This document shows positions 33,576 through 43,200 of a stretch of 49,236 nucleotides of DNA, in pieces. Every line of letters starts with the position of its first letter. Position 1 is the stretch's first letter. This DNA comes from Clostridiales bacterium (GTDB lineage: Bacteria > Bacillota > Clostridia > Christensenellales > CAG-314), in assembly GCA_003537755.1 (NCBI GenBank), contig DPQS01000019.1:16936-66171 (forward strand), given 5' to 3'. The notes under the pieces were generated by a model. That model saw nothing but the letters and a program-made list of their open reading frames with translations. It did not search any database and was not told the DNA's origin. A program made the position numbers and the translations under genes.

Positions 33576-33616
33576 GTTTTTGCGGTATTTTCGGAGCAAA
33601 ATTAACAGACTTTCAA

Positions 33617-33666
33617 TATACTATGTGTGTAATAGTAGTATGCAAAACGGCGATTTTCGACATAGT
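33617..33666 (-). repeat. Palindromic ACTAT-N7-ATAGT element, copy D (upstream of dacF)
   Basis: TACTAT (33619-33624) and ATAGTA (33632-33637) enclose GTGTGTA. AAAACGGCGATTTTCGA follows. It is in the same orientation as all other copies and about 100 nt upstream of the dacF start. Confidence 0.8.
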
Positions 33667-33704
33667 GGAACCGTTTTGACAGAGTTTTTGCCGAAACCGC
33701 TTGA

Positions 33705-33959
33705 AATAAGGAGGAAAATATGTTAAACTGAAAAAGAGCAAACGAACAACGAAATAATTAAATACTTAGAGTTCAGTGTCAATTTAGCCACCACTAATGA
33801 TTTTTGGCACCCGAGCGTGCGCGATGGGAGTTGCAACGGTAAACTATTTGCGGCTGTAAATAAATAGTTGTCAAGCCTCGGCTTGTGTCGGCGGCCGATT
33901 ATGCGTCAAACGACCCTCACTACACCCCTACAAAATCAATTCAAAATAAAAGAGGACAA
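33705..33959 (+). promoter_or_regulatory. Possible structured leader with mini-ORF ahead of the PAP2 gene
   Basis: A strong ribosome site (AAGGAGGAAAAT) is followed by ATG-TTA-AAC-TGA at 33720-33731, a three-codon frame. Further on are the hairpins AACTATTT..AAATAGTT (about 33841-33868) and CAAGCC..GGCTTG. No known riboswitch consensus was recognised and no clear promoter was found. It may be a regulated leader or the remnant of a gene. Confidence 0.3.
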
Positions 33960-35042
33960 ATGATTACACTACTTGGCAACAACGTGTGGGCATTGCCCGG
34001 CGAAACGGATTTTATATTGTGGCTGCAAAGCCTCGGCGGACGGTTCAGCGTGCTGTATTACATAATGAACCTTTTCTCGTTTCTCGGCGAATCGGTGTTC
34101 ATCGCCGCGCTTATCGCTTTGCTGTATTTTGGCTGGAACAAACAACGAGCAGAGCGACTTGTGTTGACGCTTTCGACGGCACTGCTTACTACCACTTTTA
34201 TCAAGGACCTTGTCTGCCGCGTGCGACCGTTCAACAGCGGCGCAGGCATACAAAACTTCCGCAACGTTGACGGATACAGTTTCCCGAGCGGTCACTCAAC
34301 CAACAGTGCGGCAATCTACCTGTCGCTTGTGCTTAACTATCGCAAGCAAATGCGCAAATGGCTGCAAGCGTTGTGCATTGCCGTGCCACTGCTTGTTGCA
34401 TTGTCCCGCATGTACGTCGGCGCACACTACCCGACCGACGTAGTAACCGGTCTGGCAATAGGCGCAGCTTTTGCATTTCTTATCAATTGGCTGCTTGACA
34501 TTTCGCCAAGTAAGTACATCGTTTACGGCGGCGCGCTTGCCTTGACCACTGTCGGGCTGTTCACCTCGTCGGACTCGGGATACTTCATGATGTACGGCTT
34601 ATTGTTCGGATTCACTTTCGGCAGGTTACTCGACGACAAGGTTGTACATTTTGAAAGTACAAAAACCGTGTGGCGGGTTTTGTTGCGGGTTGTCGGCGCA
34701 CTGCTTGTAATGCTTGCGCTTGACCGAACCGCGAAATTGATTTTTTCACACAGTCTGTACTACACTGTGGAACGCTCTGCCGACGAGCTTGCCGAGATTT
34801 ACCGCGGCGCAAATGCCTTTGACAAGTTTGTACTTGACATGCAGGGCGTACGAACCGTACGGCACGTATACGAGAACAAAATCGTCGCCGAACGCATTTT
34901 CCGCGTAGCAAAGTACGCGATTATCGCTTTTGTCGTTTCGGGCGTTTATCCGATGCTGTTTGCGCCTGCCGCCAAACTTTGGCGTAAGTTCGGCTGGCTG
35001 AAAGACGAACAAACTACTACCACCATCGCAGAAAATAATTAA
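33960..35042 (+). CDS. PAP2-superfamily membrane phosphatase
   Basis: This integral membrane acid phosphatase family acts on lipid pyrophosphates or phosphatidic acid. The three signature motifs are present in order: KDLVCRVRPF (about 81-90), PSGHST (about 107-112) and SRMYVGAHYPTDV (about 146-158). About eight hydrophobic segments span the 360 residues; the C-terminal half (about 180-350) is longer than in simple PAP2 enzymes and includes extra membrane helices. AGAGG lies 4 nt before the ATG; an earlier in-frame ATG at 33885 has no ribosome site. It is one of only three plus-strand genes. The substrate is not predictable. Confidence 0.9.
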   Translation: MITLLGNNVWALPGETDFILWLQSLGGRFSVLYYIMNLFSFLGESVFIAALIALLYFGWNKQRAERLVLTLSTALLTTTFIKDLVCRVRPFNSGAGIQNFRNVDGYSFPSGHSTNSAAIYLSLVLNYRKQMRKWLQALCIAVPLLVALSRMYVGAHYPTDVVTGLAIGAAFAFLINWLLDISPSKYIVYGGALALTTVGLFTSSDSGYFMMYGLLFGFTFGRLLDDKVVHFESTKTVWRVLLRVVGALLVMLALDRTAKLIFSHSLYYTVERSADELAEIYRGANAFDKFVLDMQGVRTVRHVYENKIVAERIFRVAKYAIIAFVVSGVYPMLFAPAAKLWRKFGWLKDEQTTTTIAENN

Positions 35043-35057
35043 ACTTTTGGGATTTTT

Positions 35058-35125
35058 AAGGGGAAGGGAAACTTTTTGAAAAAAGTTTCCCTTCCCCTTA
35101 CCCCATCCTTTCAAAAACTTTGAGT
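35058..35125. repeat. Long 3'-end hairpin repeat, copy 4 (after PAP2 gene)
   Basis: Arms 35058-35077 and 35080-35099 form a 20-bp stem (AAGGGGAAGGGAAACTTTTT and complement). The module CCTTTCAAAAACTTTG follows (35107-35122). The hairpin begins 16 nt after the PAP2 stop. Orientation relative to the gene 3' end is the same as for copies 1 and 2. Confidence 0.7.
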
Positions 35126-35266
35126 AGACCGGAAAATCGATAGACATACAATATAATCAAATACATTGCCTGATGAATAAAAAACACTATCAGACCTGCT
35201 ACTACAATCTGTTTATAACTATATAAACGTAAATCTCTGAAATTTGTCAAACTACCCTATTTTTAG
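35126..35266. other. Intergenic stretch, nothing recognised
   Basis: This AT-rich stretch between the PAP2 3' hairpin and the recA terminator shows no gene, repeat or regulatory site that I can support. Confidence 0.4.
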
Positions 35267-35305
35267 TAAAAAAATAACGCGAAGTATCGTCTGATACCTC
35301 GCGTT
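35267..35305 (-). terminator. Rho-independent terminator of recA
   Basis: On the minus strand AACGCGAGGTATC pairs with GATACTTCGCGTT (one mismatch) around AGAC, followed by ATTTTTTT. It lies about 90 nt beyond the recA stop. Confidence 0.88.
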
Positions 35306-35396
35306 AATGTTTGCATTGTTGTCAAGCTGTCGTAGAGCGCATATTGTAAGACGTACACGACGAAAACGTAACGGGCAATCCGAACGTGTTTCAAAA

Positions 35397-36419
35397 CTAC
35401 TCTTCGACAGGGGTTTCTTCGCCTGCAGATTGAGGACTCAGCATAGTGCGAAGTTTACCTTCTATTTCCGTCATGACCTCGGGATGATCTTCAAGATATT
35501 TTTTGACATTTTCGCGACCTTGTCCGATACGCTCGCCGTTGTAGCTGAACCACGACCCGCTCTTTTCGATTATGTTTTGCGCCACAGCCATGTCCAGCAC
35601 GCAGCCTACGTTGCTGATACCTTTGCCAAAAATAATTTCAAATTCCGCTGTTTTGAACGGTGGAGCCATCTTATTTTTGACAACCTTTACGCGAGTTTTG
35701 CTTCCGATTACTTCGCCGCCGTCCTTGACCGTGTCCACCTTGCGCACGTCCAGACGAACGCTTGCGTAGAACTTCAACGCCTTGCCGCCCGTCGTCGTTT
35801 CGGGATTGCCGAACATTACGCCGATTTTGTCACGCAATTGGTTGATGAAGATTACGCAGGTTTTACTCTTGTTTCCTGCAGCCACGATTTTGCGGCAACA
35901 TTGACTCATAAGTCTTGCCTGTACGCCCATGTGACTGTCGCCCATGTCGCCTTCGATTTCCGCTTTTGGGGTAAGCGCGGCAACCGAGTCCACCACGACA
36001 AGATCGACTGCGTTGCTTTTGACAAGGTAGTCAAGAATGTCCAACGCCTGTTCGCCGCTGTCAGGTTGGCTGATGTACAACTCATCCATATTGATACCGA
36101 GGTTTGCGGCATACACGGGGTCAAGAGCTTGCTCGGCGTCGATAAACGCAGCCGTGCCGCCCATCTTCTGCACCTGAGCAATCACGTGCAAGGTAACGGT
36201 CGTTTTACCGCTCGCCTCAGGCCCGTAAATTTCGATAATACGTCCCTTTGGAAGTCCGCCGATACCGAGTGCCATATCAAGCGGCAGGCAGCCCGTCGGA
36301 ATCACTTCCGTAGTACGCGTTGCGGCGTAACTGCCAAGTTTCATGATCGAACCTTTGCCGAATTCCTTTTCGATCTGCATTATCGTTTGCTCTAATGCTT
36401 TCTTTTTGTCGTCGGTCAT
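35397..36419 (-). CDS. recA: Recombinase RecA
   Basis: RecA forms the ATP-dependent strand-exchange filament and activates the SOS response. The 340-residue protein has Walker A GPEASGKT (66-73), Walker B LVVVDSVAAL, the L2-region motif INQLRDKIGVMFGNPETTTGGKALKF (about 200-225, in adjoining pieces), and a short acidic C-terminus. AGGAGA precedes the ATG. It follows cinA, the usual order. I could not find a GAAC-N4-GTTC type LexA box upstream; instead a palindromic repeat copy covers the promoter region. Confidence 0.99.
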   Translation of the reverse strand: MTDDKKKALEQTIMQIEKEFGKGSIMKLGSYAATRTTEVIPTGCLPLDMALGIGGLPKGRIIEIYGPEASGKTTVTLHVIAQVQKMGGTAAFIDAEQALDPVYAANLGINMDELYISQPDSGEQALDILDYLVKSNAVDLVVVDSVAALTPKAEIEGDMGDSHMGVQARLMSQCCRKIVAAGNKSKTCVIFINQLRDKIGVMFGNPETTTGGKALKFYASVRLDVRKVDTVKDGGEVIGSKTRVKVVKNKMAPPFKTAEFEIIFGKGISNVGCVLDMAVAQNIIEKSGSWFSYNGERIGQGRENVKKYLEDHPEVMTEIEGKLRTMLSPQSAGEETPVEE

Positions 36420-36466
36420 TTTATTTATCTCCTGTTAAAAATTTACTTAATTTTACCTTGTTTTGG

Positions 36467-36517
36467 TATACTATGTGTGTAATAGTATTCTACAAAACGG
36501 TGTTTTCCGATACAATA
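36467..36517 (-). repeat. Palindromic ACTAT-N7-ATAGT element, copy E (recA leader/promoter)
   Basis: TACTAT (36469-36474) and ATAGTA (36482-36487) enclose GTGTGTA, followed by AAAACGGTGTTTTCCGATACAA. It lies 48-98 nt upstream of the recA start. A possible promoter, TTGTAT-N17-TAGAAT (36510-36515 and 36487-36492 on the minus strand), is formed from repeat sequence itself. Confidence 0.78.
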
Positions 36518-36704
36518 ATGGTCAAAACGGACATTTTTGCATTTCCGCTACGTTTCATCGTCGCATCGTGCAGACATGATTTTTCCGAGAATAATCGATT
36601 ACCGATTCTGCTCTGGACTATCTTCTACTACCGCTTTGATTATCTGACAAATGTTTGTATAATAACGTCAGCCGAAGTTGATTAACCCAAACTACCCACT
36701 TTGA

Positions 36705-37874
36705 TCACTTAACAAATGTTTTGTATACCAAAAACAACGCCATATTCGCCGCCTGCTGGCGTATGGAATTACGGTCACCGCGGAAGAGATTGCGGTACAC
36801 CGCCACACCCGTCTTGGTGGATGCGACCGAAATGTAGCAAAGCCCCACGGGATATTCCGGTGCGGAACTCGGCCCTGCGTAACCTGTGATGGATACTGCC
36901 ACGTCACTGCCGTTTGCAAGCAATCCACGGCTCATTGCCTGCGCAACTTCTGCCGACACAACGCCGTACTCGTCCACGAAATGCGGATTGATCCCCAGAC
37001 GCGCACACTTGCTCGCTACGGAATAGCACACAATACCTTCGTACAAAACATTGCTTGCACCGCTGTTGTCCACGATGTTGCTCGCAATAAGTCCGCCCGT
37101 CATGCTTTCGGCGGTAGACATCTTTTTGCCGAGGCTTTCCATCAGTTCCACCACGGTTTCGCTTATCGTCTTGTCCGTTGTCGCATACAGATTGTCGGCA
37201 AACATCTGCTTTACTGCCGCCAACGTGTCGCCCACAACCTGCTTGCTTGTCTTTGAAGGAAAGCACAGCGTAATTTTGCTGTCAAGGTTTGCCGATTCAC
37301 ATTTGCGATCGACAAACGGATTTATCTTTTCAAGGCGCGCTTCCACGTCGTGCTTCGCAAGACCAAACACCTTGAATACATATTTACTTTCGCCGTCCGG
37401 GCGTTTGAAAAGGTTTTTTACGATATAGTTTTCGTATACAGACTGTACTTCGCGCGGTTCTTCGGGCAACAGATAAACGTGCGTTTTGCCAAGCACGCCG
37501 TATGCCGCGCACTGGTAGCCGTAGGTCGAATTGAAATGGTTAAATGACTCAGGCAGTACGCACAACTTTTCGCGTACTCGCGCCGACGGCAATTCTATTG
37601 CGGACAACTTGCAGTACTCGGACATATTTTGTTCGGCAAACTTGTCGTAAAACATACCCAGCCCGAAAGTTTCGGCAAAGGTTGTTGCAGTTTCGCCGAC
37701 GTTGCCCACCATAAACAACGCTTTTACGCCGTCGTTTATCGCGTCTGCCAGAAAGTCGGCAATGCTTTTGACCGAAGTAGACAGAAACACATCGCACAGT
37801 TCCCCCTGCGAAGTTACTCTGTCCGTCAAAAAATCTACCGATTTTGAATTTGATTTTGCAAAAATCTTAATCAT
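36705..37874 (-). CDS. cinA: CinA-like protein with degenerate N-terminal domain and PncC amidase domain
   Basis: CinA proteins combine a COG1058 (ADP-ribose pyrophosphatase-like) domain and a C-terminal nicotinamide-nucleotide amidase. In this 389-residue product the C-terminal half (about 235-389) keeps STAESMTGGLIAS, VCYSVASK, YGVVSAEVAQAM and SITGYAGPSS. The N-terminal half aligns only loosely. The G-T/D-E-LL motif near the start and GGLGPTxDD are replaced (the latter by VGNVGETATTF), so pyrophosphatase activity is probably lost. It sits between pgsA and recA, as in other Firmicutes, which supports the identity. Confidence 0.88.
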   Translation of the reverse strand: MIKIFAKSNSKSVDFLTDRVTSQGELCDVFLSTSVKSIADFLADAINDGVKALFMVGNVGETATTFAETFGLGMFYDKFAEQNMSEYCKLSAIELPSARVREKLCVLPESFNHFNSTYGYQCAAYGVLGKTHVYLLPEEPREVQSVYENYIVKNLFKRPDGESKYVFKVFGLAKHDVEARLEKINPFVDRKCESANLDSKITLCFPSKTSKQVVGDTLAAVKQMFADNLYATTDKTISETVVELMESLGKKMSTAESMTGGLIASNIVDNSGASNVLYEGIVCYSVASKCARLGINPHFVDEYGVVSAEVAQAMSRGLLANGSDVAVSITGYAGPSSAPEYPVGLCYISVASTKTGVAVYRNLFRGDRNSIRQQAANMALFLVYKTFVK

Positions 37875-37895
37875 TTGCAGTTCCTTAAATCAGTT

Positions 37896-38603
37896 TTACT
37901 TTTCCGTCTTTGATTCGGGTTTGTTTTCGGCAAACACAGCGCGGTTTTGTACAAGGTAAACTACGCCCGACAGTACCGTAATGAGGGTTGTCAGCGACAA
38001 CATCACAATGCCGACGATATTCAGCACCTCAAAGAACATAAAATATTGCTCCGGCATCAAATGGCCGACCGTATCTCCGACAATTTCGGTGTCTCCGATA
38101 TATTTTTGTATGTACAAAAAGCACACCACAGGCAACGTAATGTCCTGGCAAACCGTCTTTATTTTTCCGAAAATATTTGCCTGCACGACAACGCCCTTGC
38201 TTGCGGCAATCTGGCGCATTGCGCTGATAAGCAGTTCTCTTGCAAGAATCACAATTCCCGCCACAGTCAGGAAAATCATTGTAAAGTTTTGCCAGGCTGT
38301 CATGTCGGCAATTATACTCAGCGCTGGATTCTGCCCACGGTATCCAAACGGGTTGGTCGCAACTACGCAAAACAATGCCGCCGTGACAAGAATTTTGTCG
38401 GCAATCGGGTCAAGCAGTTTGCCAAGGTCGGTCACAAGGTTGTACTTGCGCGCGATGTGTCCGTCCAGAAAATCGGTAAACGCCGCAAGAATGAAAATTG
38501 CCACTGCCGCAACCGGCGCCCACCAGAATGGAAGGAAGTACGCCGCCACAAAAAGCGGAATCATACAAATGCGCGCAAGGCTCAGTTTGTTGGGTAAATT
38601 CAT
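37896..38603 (-). CDS. pgsA: CDP-diacylglycerol-glycerol-3-phosphate 3-phosphatidyltransferase
   Basis: PgsA makes phosphatidylglycerophosphate, the precursor of phosphatidylglycerol. The 235-residue membrane protein carries the CDP-alcohol phosphotransferase motif DFLDGHIARKYNLVTDLGKL followed by LDPIADK (about 49-75; DG-AR-G-D-D spacing). It has about five or six membrane segments and a hydrophilic end. The ATG at 38603 has GGAGAAAAT upstream. It lies 22 bp before cinA and about 90 bp after rimO, separated by two tandem hairpins. Confidence 0.96.
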   Translation of the reverse strand: MNLPNKLSLARICMIPLFVAAYFLPFWWAPVAAVAIFILAAFTDFLDGHIARKYNLVTDLGKLLDPIADKILVTAALFCVVATNPFGYRGQNPALSIIADMTAWQNFTMIFLTVAGIVILARELLISAMRQIAASKGVVVQANIFGKIKTVCQDITLPVVCFLYIQKYIGDTEIVGDTVGHLMPEQYFMFFEVLNIVGIVMLSLTTLITVLSGVVYLVQNRAVFAENKPESKTEK

Positions 38604-38625
38604 ATTTTCTCCTTCGATTAACAAT

Positions 38626-38695
38626 GCATTTACAGCACTCTTAGCGGTAAATGCCGTTGAGCATTTACTGCGCTCTTAGCGATAAATGCCGTTGT
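38626..38695. repeat. Two tandem 35-bp hairpin repeats between rimO and pgsA
   Basis: Units at 38626-38660 and 38661-38695 share GCATTTAC..GC.CTCTTAGCG and TAAATGCCGTTG. Each unit folds on itself through GCATTTA/TAAATGC. The second also has an inner CGCT/AGCG stem. The repeat runs up to the rimO stop codon. Confidence 0.8.
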
Positions 38696-40023
38696 CACCG
38701 CACTTCGGCAACAAGGTCGTAGCCGTTTGCACCGACAATAACCGCGTCGTAAACTTTGCCGATTTCAAGGGGCTTGTCCGATGAAATGTAACACAGCCCG
38801 TCTATTTCCGGCGCCATAAAATAGGTGCGTCCTACATAGCAATATTTTCCGTCGCGCGTAAGTTCGTCAACGTTGTCGATTATGCATTTGTAGGTTTTGC
38901 CTATATCCTGTTCCGCAAGTTGCTTAACCACGCCTTGTTGCACCTTGTACATGCGCTTGACGTAGGCGTTTTTCTTGCGTTGCGGCACCTGGTCGGGCAT
39001 GTCGTATGCTTTGGTGCCTTCTTCGCGGCTGTATGCAAAAAATCCCACATTGCGAAGTTTGTATCTGGTCAAAAAGTCGGCAATTTCCTGCACTGTTTCG
39101 TCTGTTTCGCCGGGGAAGCCGCAAATAAACGTACTGCGCACGGCAATATTCTTTGCCGACAGTTTGTCAAACAGCGCGGTCAGTTGCTCGTAGTTGCTTT
39201 TGCGGTTCATTCTGCGCAAAATAGCGTTGTCCACGTGTTGCAACGGAATATCCGCATAGTTGACGATTTTGTCGTTTGTCGCGATTTCGTCAATCAACTC
39301 ATCGGTCATCAGTTCGGGGTAGCAATACAACAGCCTTATCCAACTAAGGTTTTCTATTTCCGACAGTTTGCGAAGCAATTCCACAATGGCAGGCTTGCCG
39401 TACAAGTCCTTACCGTACTTGGTCGTATCCTGCGCAACAAGTATAAGCTCACGCACGCCGCCGTCAACAAGTTGTTTTGCATGTTCAACGATTTCTTCAA
39501 TCGGCACGCTGCGAAAATGCCCCCTGATGTACGGGATAAGGCAGTATGTGCAGTAGTTGTCGCAACCGTCGGCAATTTTGAGATATGCAACGTGCGGCGC
39601 AGTCGTCAGCACGCGCTTACCGAAGGTAATTCCCCGGTTGCAAGCAACGTAAAGGCTGCGTTTGCCGCCCAGCGTTTCGGCAACTATGTCACAGATGTTG
39701 CCGTAGTTGTCGGTGCCCACCACTGCGTCGGCTTCGGTCAGTCCGTCAAAAACTTCCTGCCCGAACTTCTGTCCGAGACAGCCTGTAATAATCACCTTTT
39801 TGCAGTTTCCTTCGGTTTTGTAACCTGCCATTTCCAGTACCGTGTCGATGGATTCTTTGCGACTGCTTTCGAGGAACGCACAGGTATTTACGATAATTAC
39901 GTCGGCATCGGCAGGGTCGGCGGTTATTTCGTAACCGCCCTCTACCAGATTTTCCAACATTACTTCGGTGTCAACGCGGTTTTTATCACATCCCAGTGAC
40001 ACTACTCCGATTTTTGTACTCAT
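38695..40023 (-). CDS. rimO: Ribosomal protein S12 methylthiotransferase RimO
   Basis: RimO is a radical-SAM enzyme with two [4Fe-4S] clusters that adds a methylthio group to an Asp of ribosomal protein S12. The 442-residue protein has an N-terminal UPF0004 domain (VSLGCDKNRVDTE, NTCAFLESSRKESID), the radical-SAM CxxxCxxC in CDNYCTYC (about 149-156), and a C-terminal TRAM domain. SLGCDKN..DTE distinguishes RimO from MiaB. It is located between ftsK and pgsA, as in many Firmicutes. Confidence 0.97.
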   Translation of the reverse strand: MSTKIGVVSLGCDKNRVDTEVMLENLVEGGYEITADPADADVIIVNTCAFLESSRKESIDTVLEMAGYKTEGNCKKVIITGCLGQKFGQEVFDGLTEADAVVGTDNYGNICDIVAETLGGKRSLYVACNRGITFGKRVLTTAPHVAYLKIADGCDNYCTYCLIPYIRGHFRSVPIEEIVEHAKQLVDGGVRELILVAQDTTKYGKDLYGKPAIVELLRKLSEIENLSWIRLLYCYPELMTDELIDEIATNDKIVNYADIPLQHVDNAILRRMNRKSNYEQLTALFDKLSAKNIAVRSTFICGFPGETDETVQEIADFLTRYKLRNVGFFAYSREEGTKAYDMPDQVPQRKKNAYVKRMYKVQQGVVKQLAEQDIGKTYKCIIDNVDELTRDGKYCYVGRTYFMAPEIDGLCYISSDKPLEIGKVYDAVIVGANGYDLVAEVR

Positions 40024-40290
40024 ATCTTTGTTTTTTCTTTAGTTGATTAGCCACCGGATGTACACCGAGCGAATGTCCGCACGAAAGAGCGGAAAATGAC
40101 ACCAATGTGGTTAATGATGAAGAAATTAACCATATTCTTTCCACCGTCATCGCCGGTAATTTTGTCCGGGTCACGGCGTTCGATTTTGCGTTGAGCGATG
40201 CTCATTGAACGTTAATCGACGCACACTCGAAAAGCGAAAAAGAACATTCGACGGTTTGTTTGCGATTGCGCAAAGACACTATTTCTAACG
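40024..40290. other. Gap between ftsK and rimO, nothing recognised
   Basis: This 267-bp stretch holds no gene with a plausible start and no repeat-family copy that I can identify. Confidence 0.4.
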
Positions 40291-43200
40291 TCAACCTTCC
40301 TGGTCGGGCAACAGTTCGTCAAGTTGTTCCACAGTAACAAGCACTTTAAGCGGCTTGCTTCCCGATTCGCTGGGGGCAGGTTCCTCGATGTAATGCAGTT
40401 GTTGCAGTTGCGCAACGATACGTCCGGCACGGTTGAAACCTATGCCGAGGTTACGCTGAATACTTGCGATACTTGCCTTGCCTGAGTTGTGTTCAAGCCA
40501 GTAACGCAACGCGCGTTTGCAGTACGGGTCGATCTGATTTTCCTTGTTTGCCGCATTGGCTGCCGCTTCGGCCTCCAGTTGCGCTTCGCGTTCCGCCGCT
40601 TCGGCTTGCGCCTGCGTAACAAAAATTTCCTTTGCCACCTTCGCGTCGAAGTAGCATTCGTTTTGTCCGCGCAGGAAGTCCACCACGTCGTGAAGTTCGT
40701 CGTTGCTGACAAAACAGCCTTGTACACGTTCCTGTTCCGAAACGCTTGGGTCGGACACAAGCATATCGCCGTAGTTAAGCAATTTTTCCGCGCCGCCGCA
40801 ACCGAGAATGGTCACGCTGTCCACAGGGCTTGCCGTAGTAAGAGCAAATCTTGCAGGCAAGTTGCTTTTGATAGTACCGGTAATTGTCTTGACGTCGGGA
40901 CGTTGCGTCGCAAGCACAAGGTGAATACCTGCCGCGCGCGCCTTTGCCGACAGACGGCACAACTTGCCTTCGAAGCCTGCGCGGTTGCGCGCCATAAGGT
41001 CGGCAAGTTCGTCGCACACAAACACGATGTAGGGCAAACGTTGCTTTTCGGTGCTGCCTGCAATACGGCGGTTGTACTCGGCGATGTTGCCGACGCCCGC
41101 ACCCTTGAACAGTTGGTAACGTGCCTCCATTTCGTTGACGAGGTAATCCATACCTGCCAACGCGTCGTTGACTTCGGTAATGGCTTCGGTTGTAAGCATG
41201 TGCGGCAAACCGTTGTAACGGCTAAGCTCGACAATCTTCGGGTCTACCATAAGGAAGCGCACGTATTCCGGACCATACTTGTACAGCATGCTGATAATCA
41301 GCGAATGCACGCACACCGACTTACCGCTGTTAGTCTGACCTGCAACAAGCAAGTGGGTAAGTTTGGTAAGGTCTTTTACAATTACCTTGCCGCTGATTGC
41401 CTTACCTACTACAAAGCACAAGTTGCCCTTTGCATTGACAAACTCGGGACTTTCCAGCATCTCGCGCATGGTTACCGTCGTGCGGTGCTTGTTTGCGACC
41501 TCGATACCGATAAGGTTGGTACTCGGTACCGGGGCAAGTATACGGATGTCGTCCGGGGCTTCGATACAGCCGCGAATATCATCGCTGTACTTGGCAAAGT
41601 CGCTCATGCGGGTTTTTTCCGAAAGGACCTTGAACAGGTAACGGCTGAAGGCAGGACCGACAATTATGTTTTCCAGCGAAACCTGAATGTTGAACACAGC
41701 CAGTTTGCGTATAATCGCGTCGGCGGCTGCCTGACGTTCCTCCGCTTCGTCGTCCACGTACGGTTGCGGCTCGGCAAGCAGTTCGATGGGCGGCTTGACG
41801 TATTCCGCGTAGCGATGTACCGTTTCCGTTTCGGGTTGAGCCGATTCCGTAGTTGCCTCAGGGGCTGTCGTTGTCGGCTGTGCCGCTACGGGCGCAGGGG
41901 CAGGTGACGGGACGGGGACAGGTGCCACAGAGACAGGTTCGGGTTGTTCGTCGACAAACGGACAGTCGTCCTCGTCCGCAGTGGCATTGTCATTCGCTAC
42001 TGGCAACGGATTGTAATCGGGTTCCATGTCGTCTGCGACGGCGTTTACTATGTCGATGTCCGTTTCGTCAGTGTGCGTAACACCGCTTGCGGAATCGGTA
42101 AAATTGTTGACGTCGTAACGCGAGTTGTCGTTTGCGCTTGTCGTTGCTTGCGTGGTTTGCACGGGGGCAACGGGCGTAGTCGGCGTATCGTTTTTAGGCG
42201 AAGATACGGGCGAAGCCGCCGTTTGCGACATGCTGCTTTGCGTTACGTTTTTGTCCGCGTTGTTTACTGCGGACTGGTGAATGCGCCAACCGCCGCTTTG
42301 CGAAGTACCGTTAGTAGCGACTTGCGAACTTGCGTTGTCGGCAGGTTTGTTTGCGCTGTTTGCGCTCGCGTCGGGTTTGTAGGGCGTATCTGCGGCAGGA
42401 GTCGTCTGCCATGGTTGCGTCGTAACGGTATCCTGCCTGGTCGGCGTGCTGAAGTAGCTGCCGCCGTTTATTGTAGGCTCTGCCGAAATATTTTGCTGCG
42501 TGCGTTCCAGCCCGTCGCTGTTGAAGTAGCCGTTGTTTACCGAGCCGCCTGCACCGTTGTTTGAGTTTTGCGTCGTGCCGCTTGTGCGATTGCGGTCAAG
42601 TACTTCCTTGGGAAACAGCAGCTCTTCCGCCGTAGGCTTCTTTGTCGAGCCTGCGTCGTCACTCAGCGTAGAGCGGTCTGCCACGTCAAAGTTTTGCGTC
42701 GGCGTAACGTTGGTCACCTGCACGGGTTTTACCGATTGTTCTGCAGGAGGATAAAGTATGCTCATCGCGCGGTCGTAAGCCGTTTCGGTACGGGATTCCT
42801 CAACGGGGGCAACCGACGGCGTAACGGTCTGAGAACGATCGTCGTCGGTGACAGGCGTTTGTTCGCGTTTTGTTTCGCGAGTAAGCGACAGTCTGCCTGT
42901 TGCGTAAGCGTAGAAAAAGTCGCCGACCATAAACACCGTTTCGGCAAGCAACGCCGCGTACACTATCAGTGCGCCGGCAAGGTGAAGCACCGACTGCAAC
43001 GCATATGCAATGCTGCCGAAAACCACGCCGCCGAAAGTCGGCACCGCGTCATAGTAATTGTAAACGTAACCGACATACTTCGAAAAACTGTCATGCGGCA
43101 AAAAGGTTGTCGTAAGCGTGTGGACAAACAACACCACGGCGACAAACAGCATTATGAAGTGAGCAAGGTATTTGCCGGGAATGCGTACGCGCTTGCCGGC

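Noticed and set aside
36420..36704. LexA/SOS box upstream of recA
   Set aside because: I looked for GAAC-N4-GTTC and close variants and did not find one.
38626..38695. Possible CRISPR repeats
   Set aside because: Only two directly adjacent self-complementary units with no spacers and no cas genes. The same applies to the tandem repeat at 7-270.
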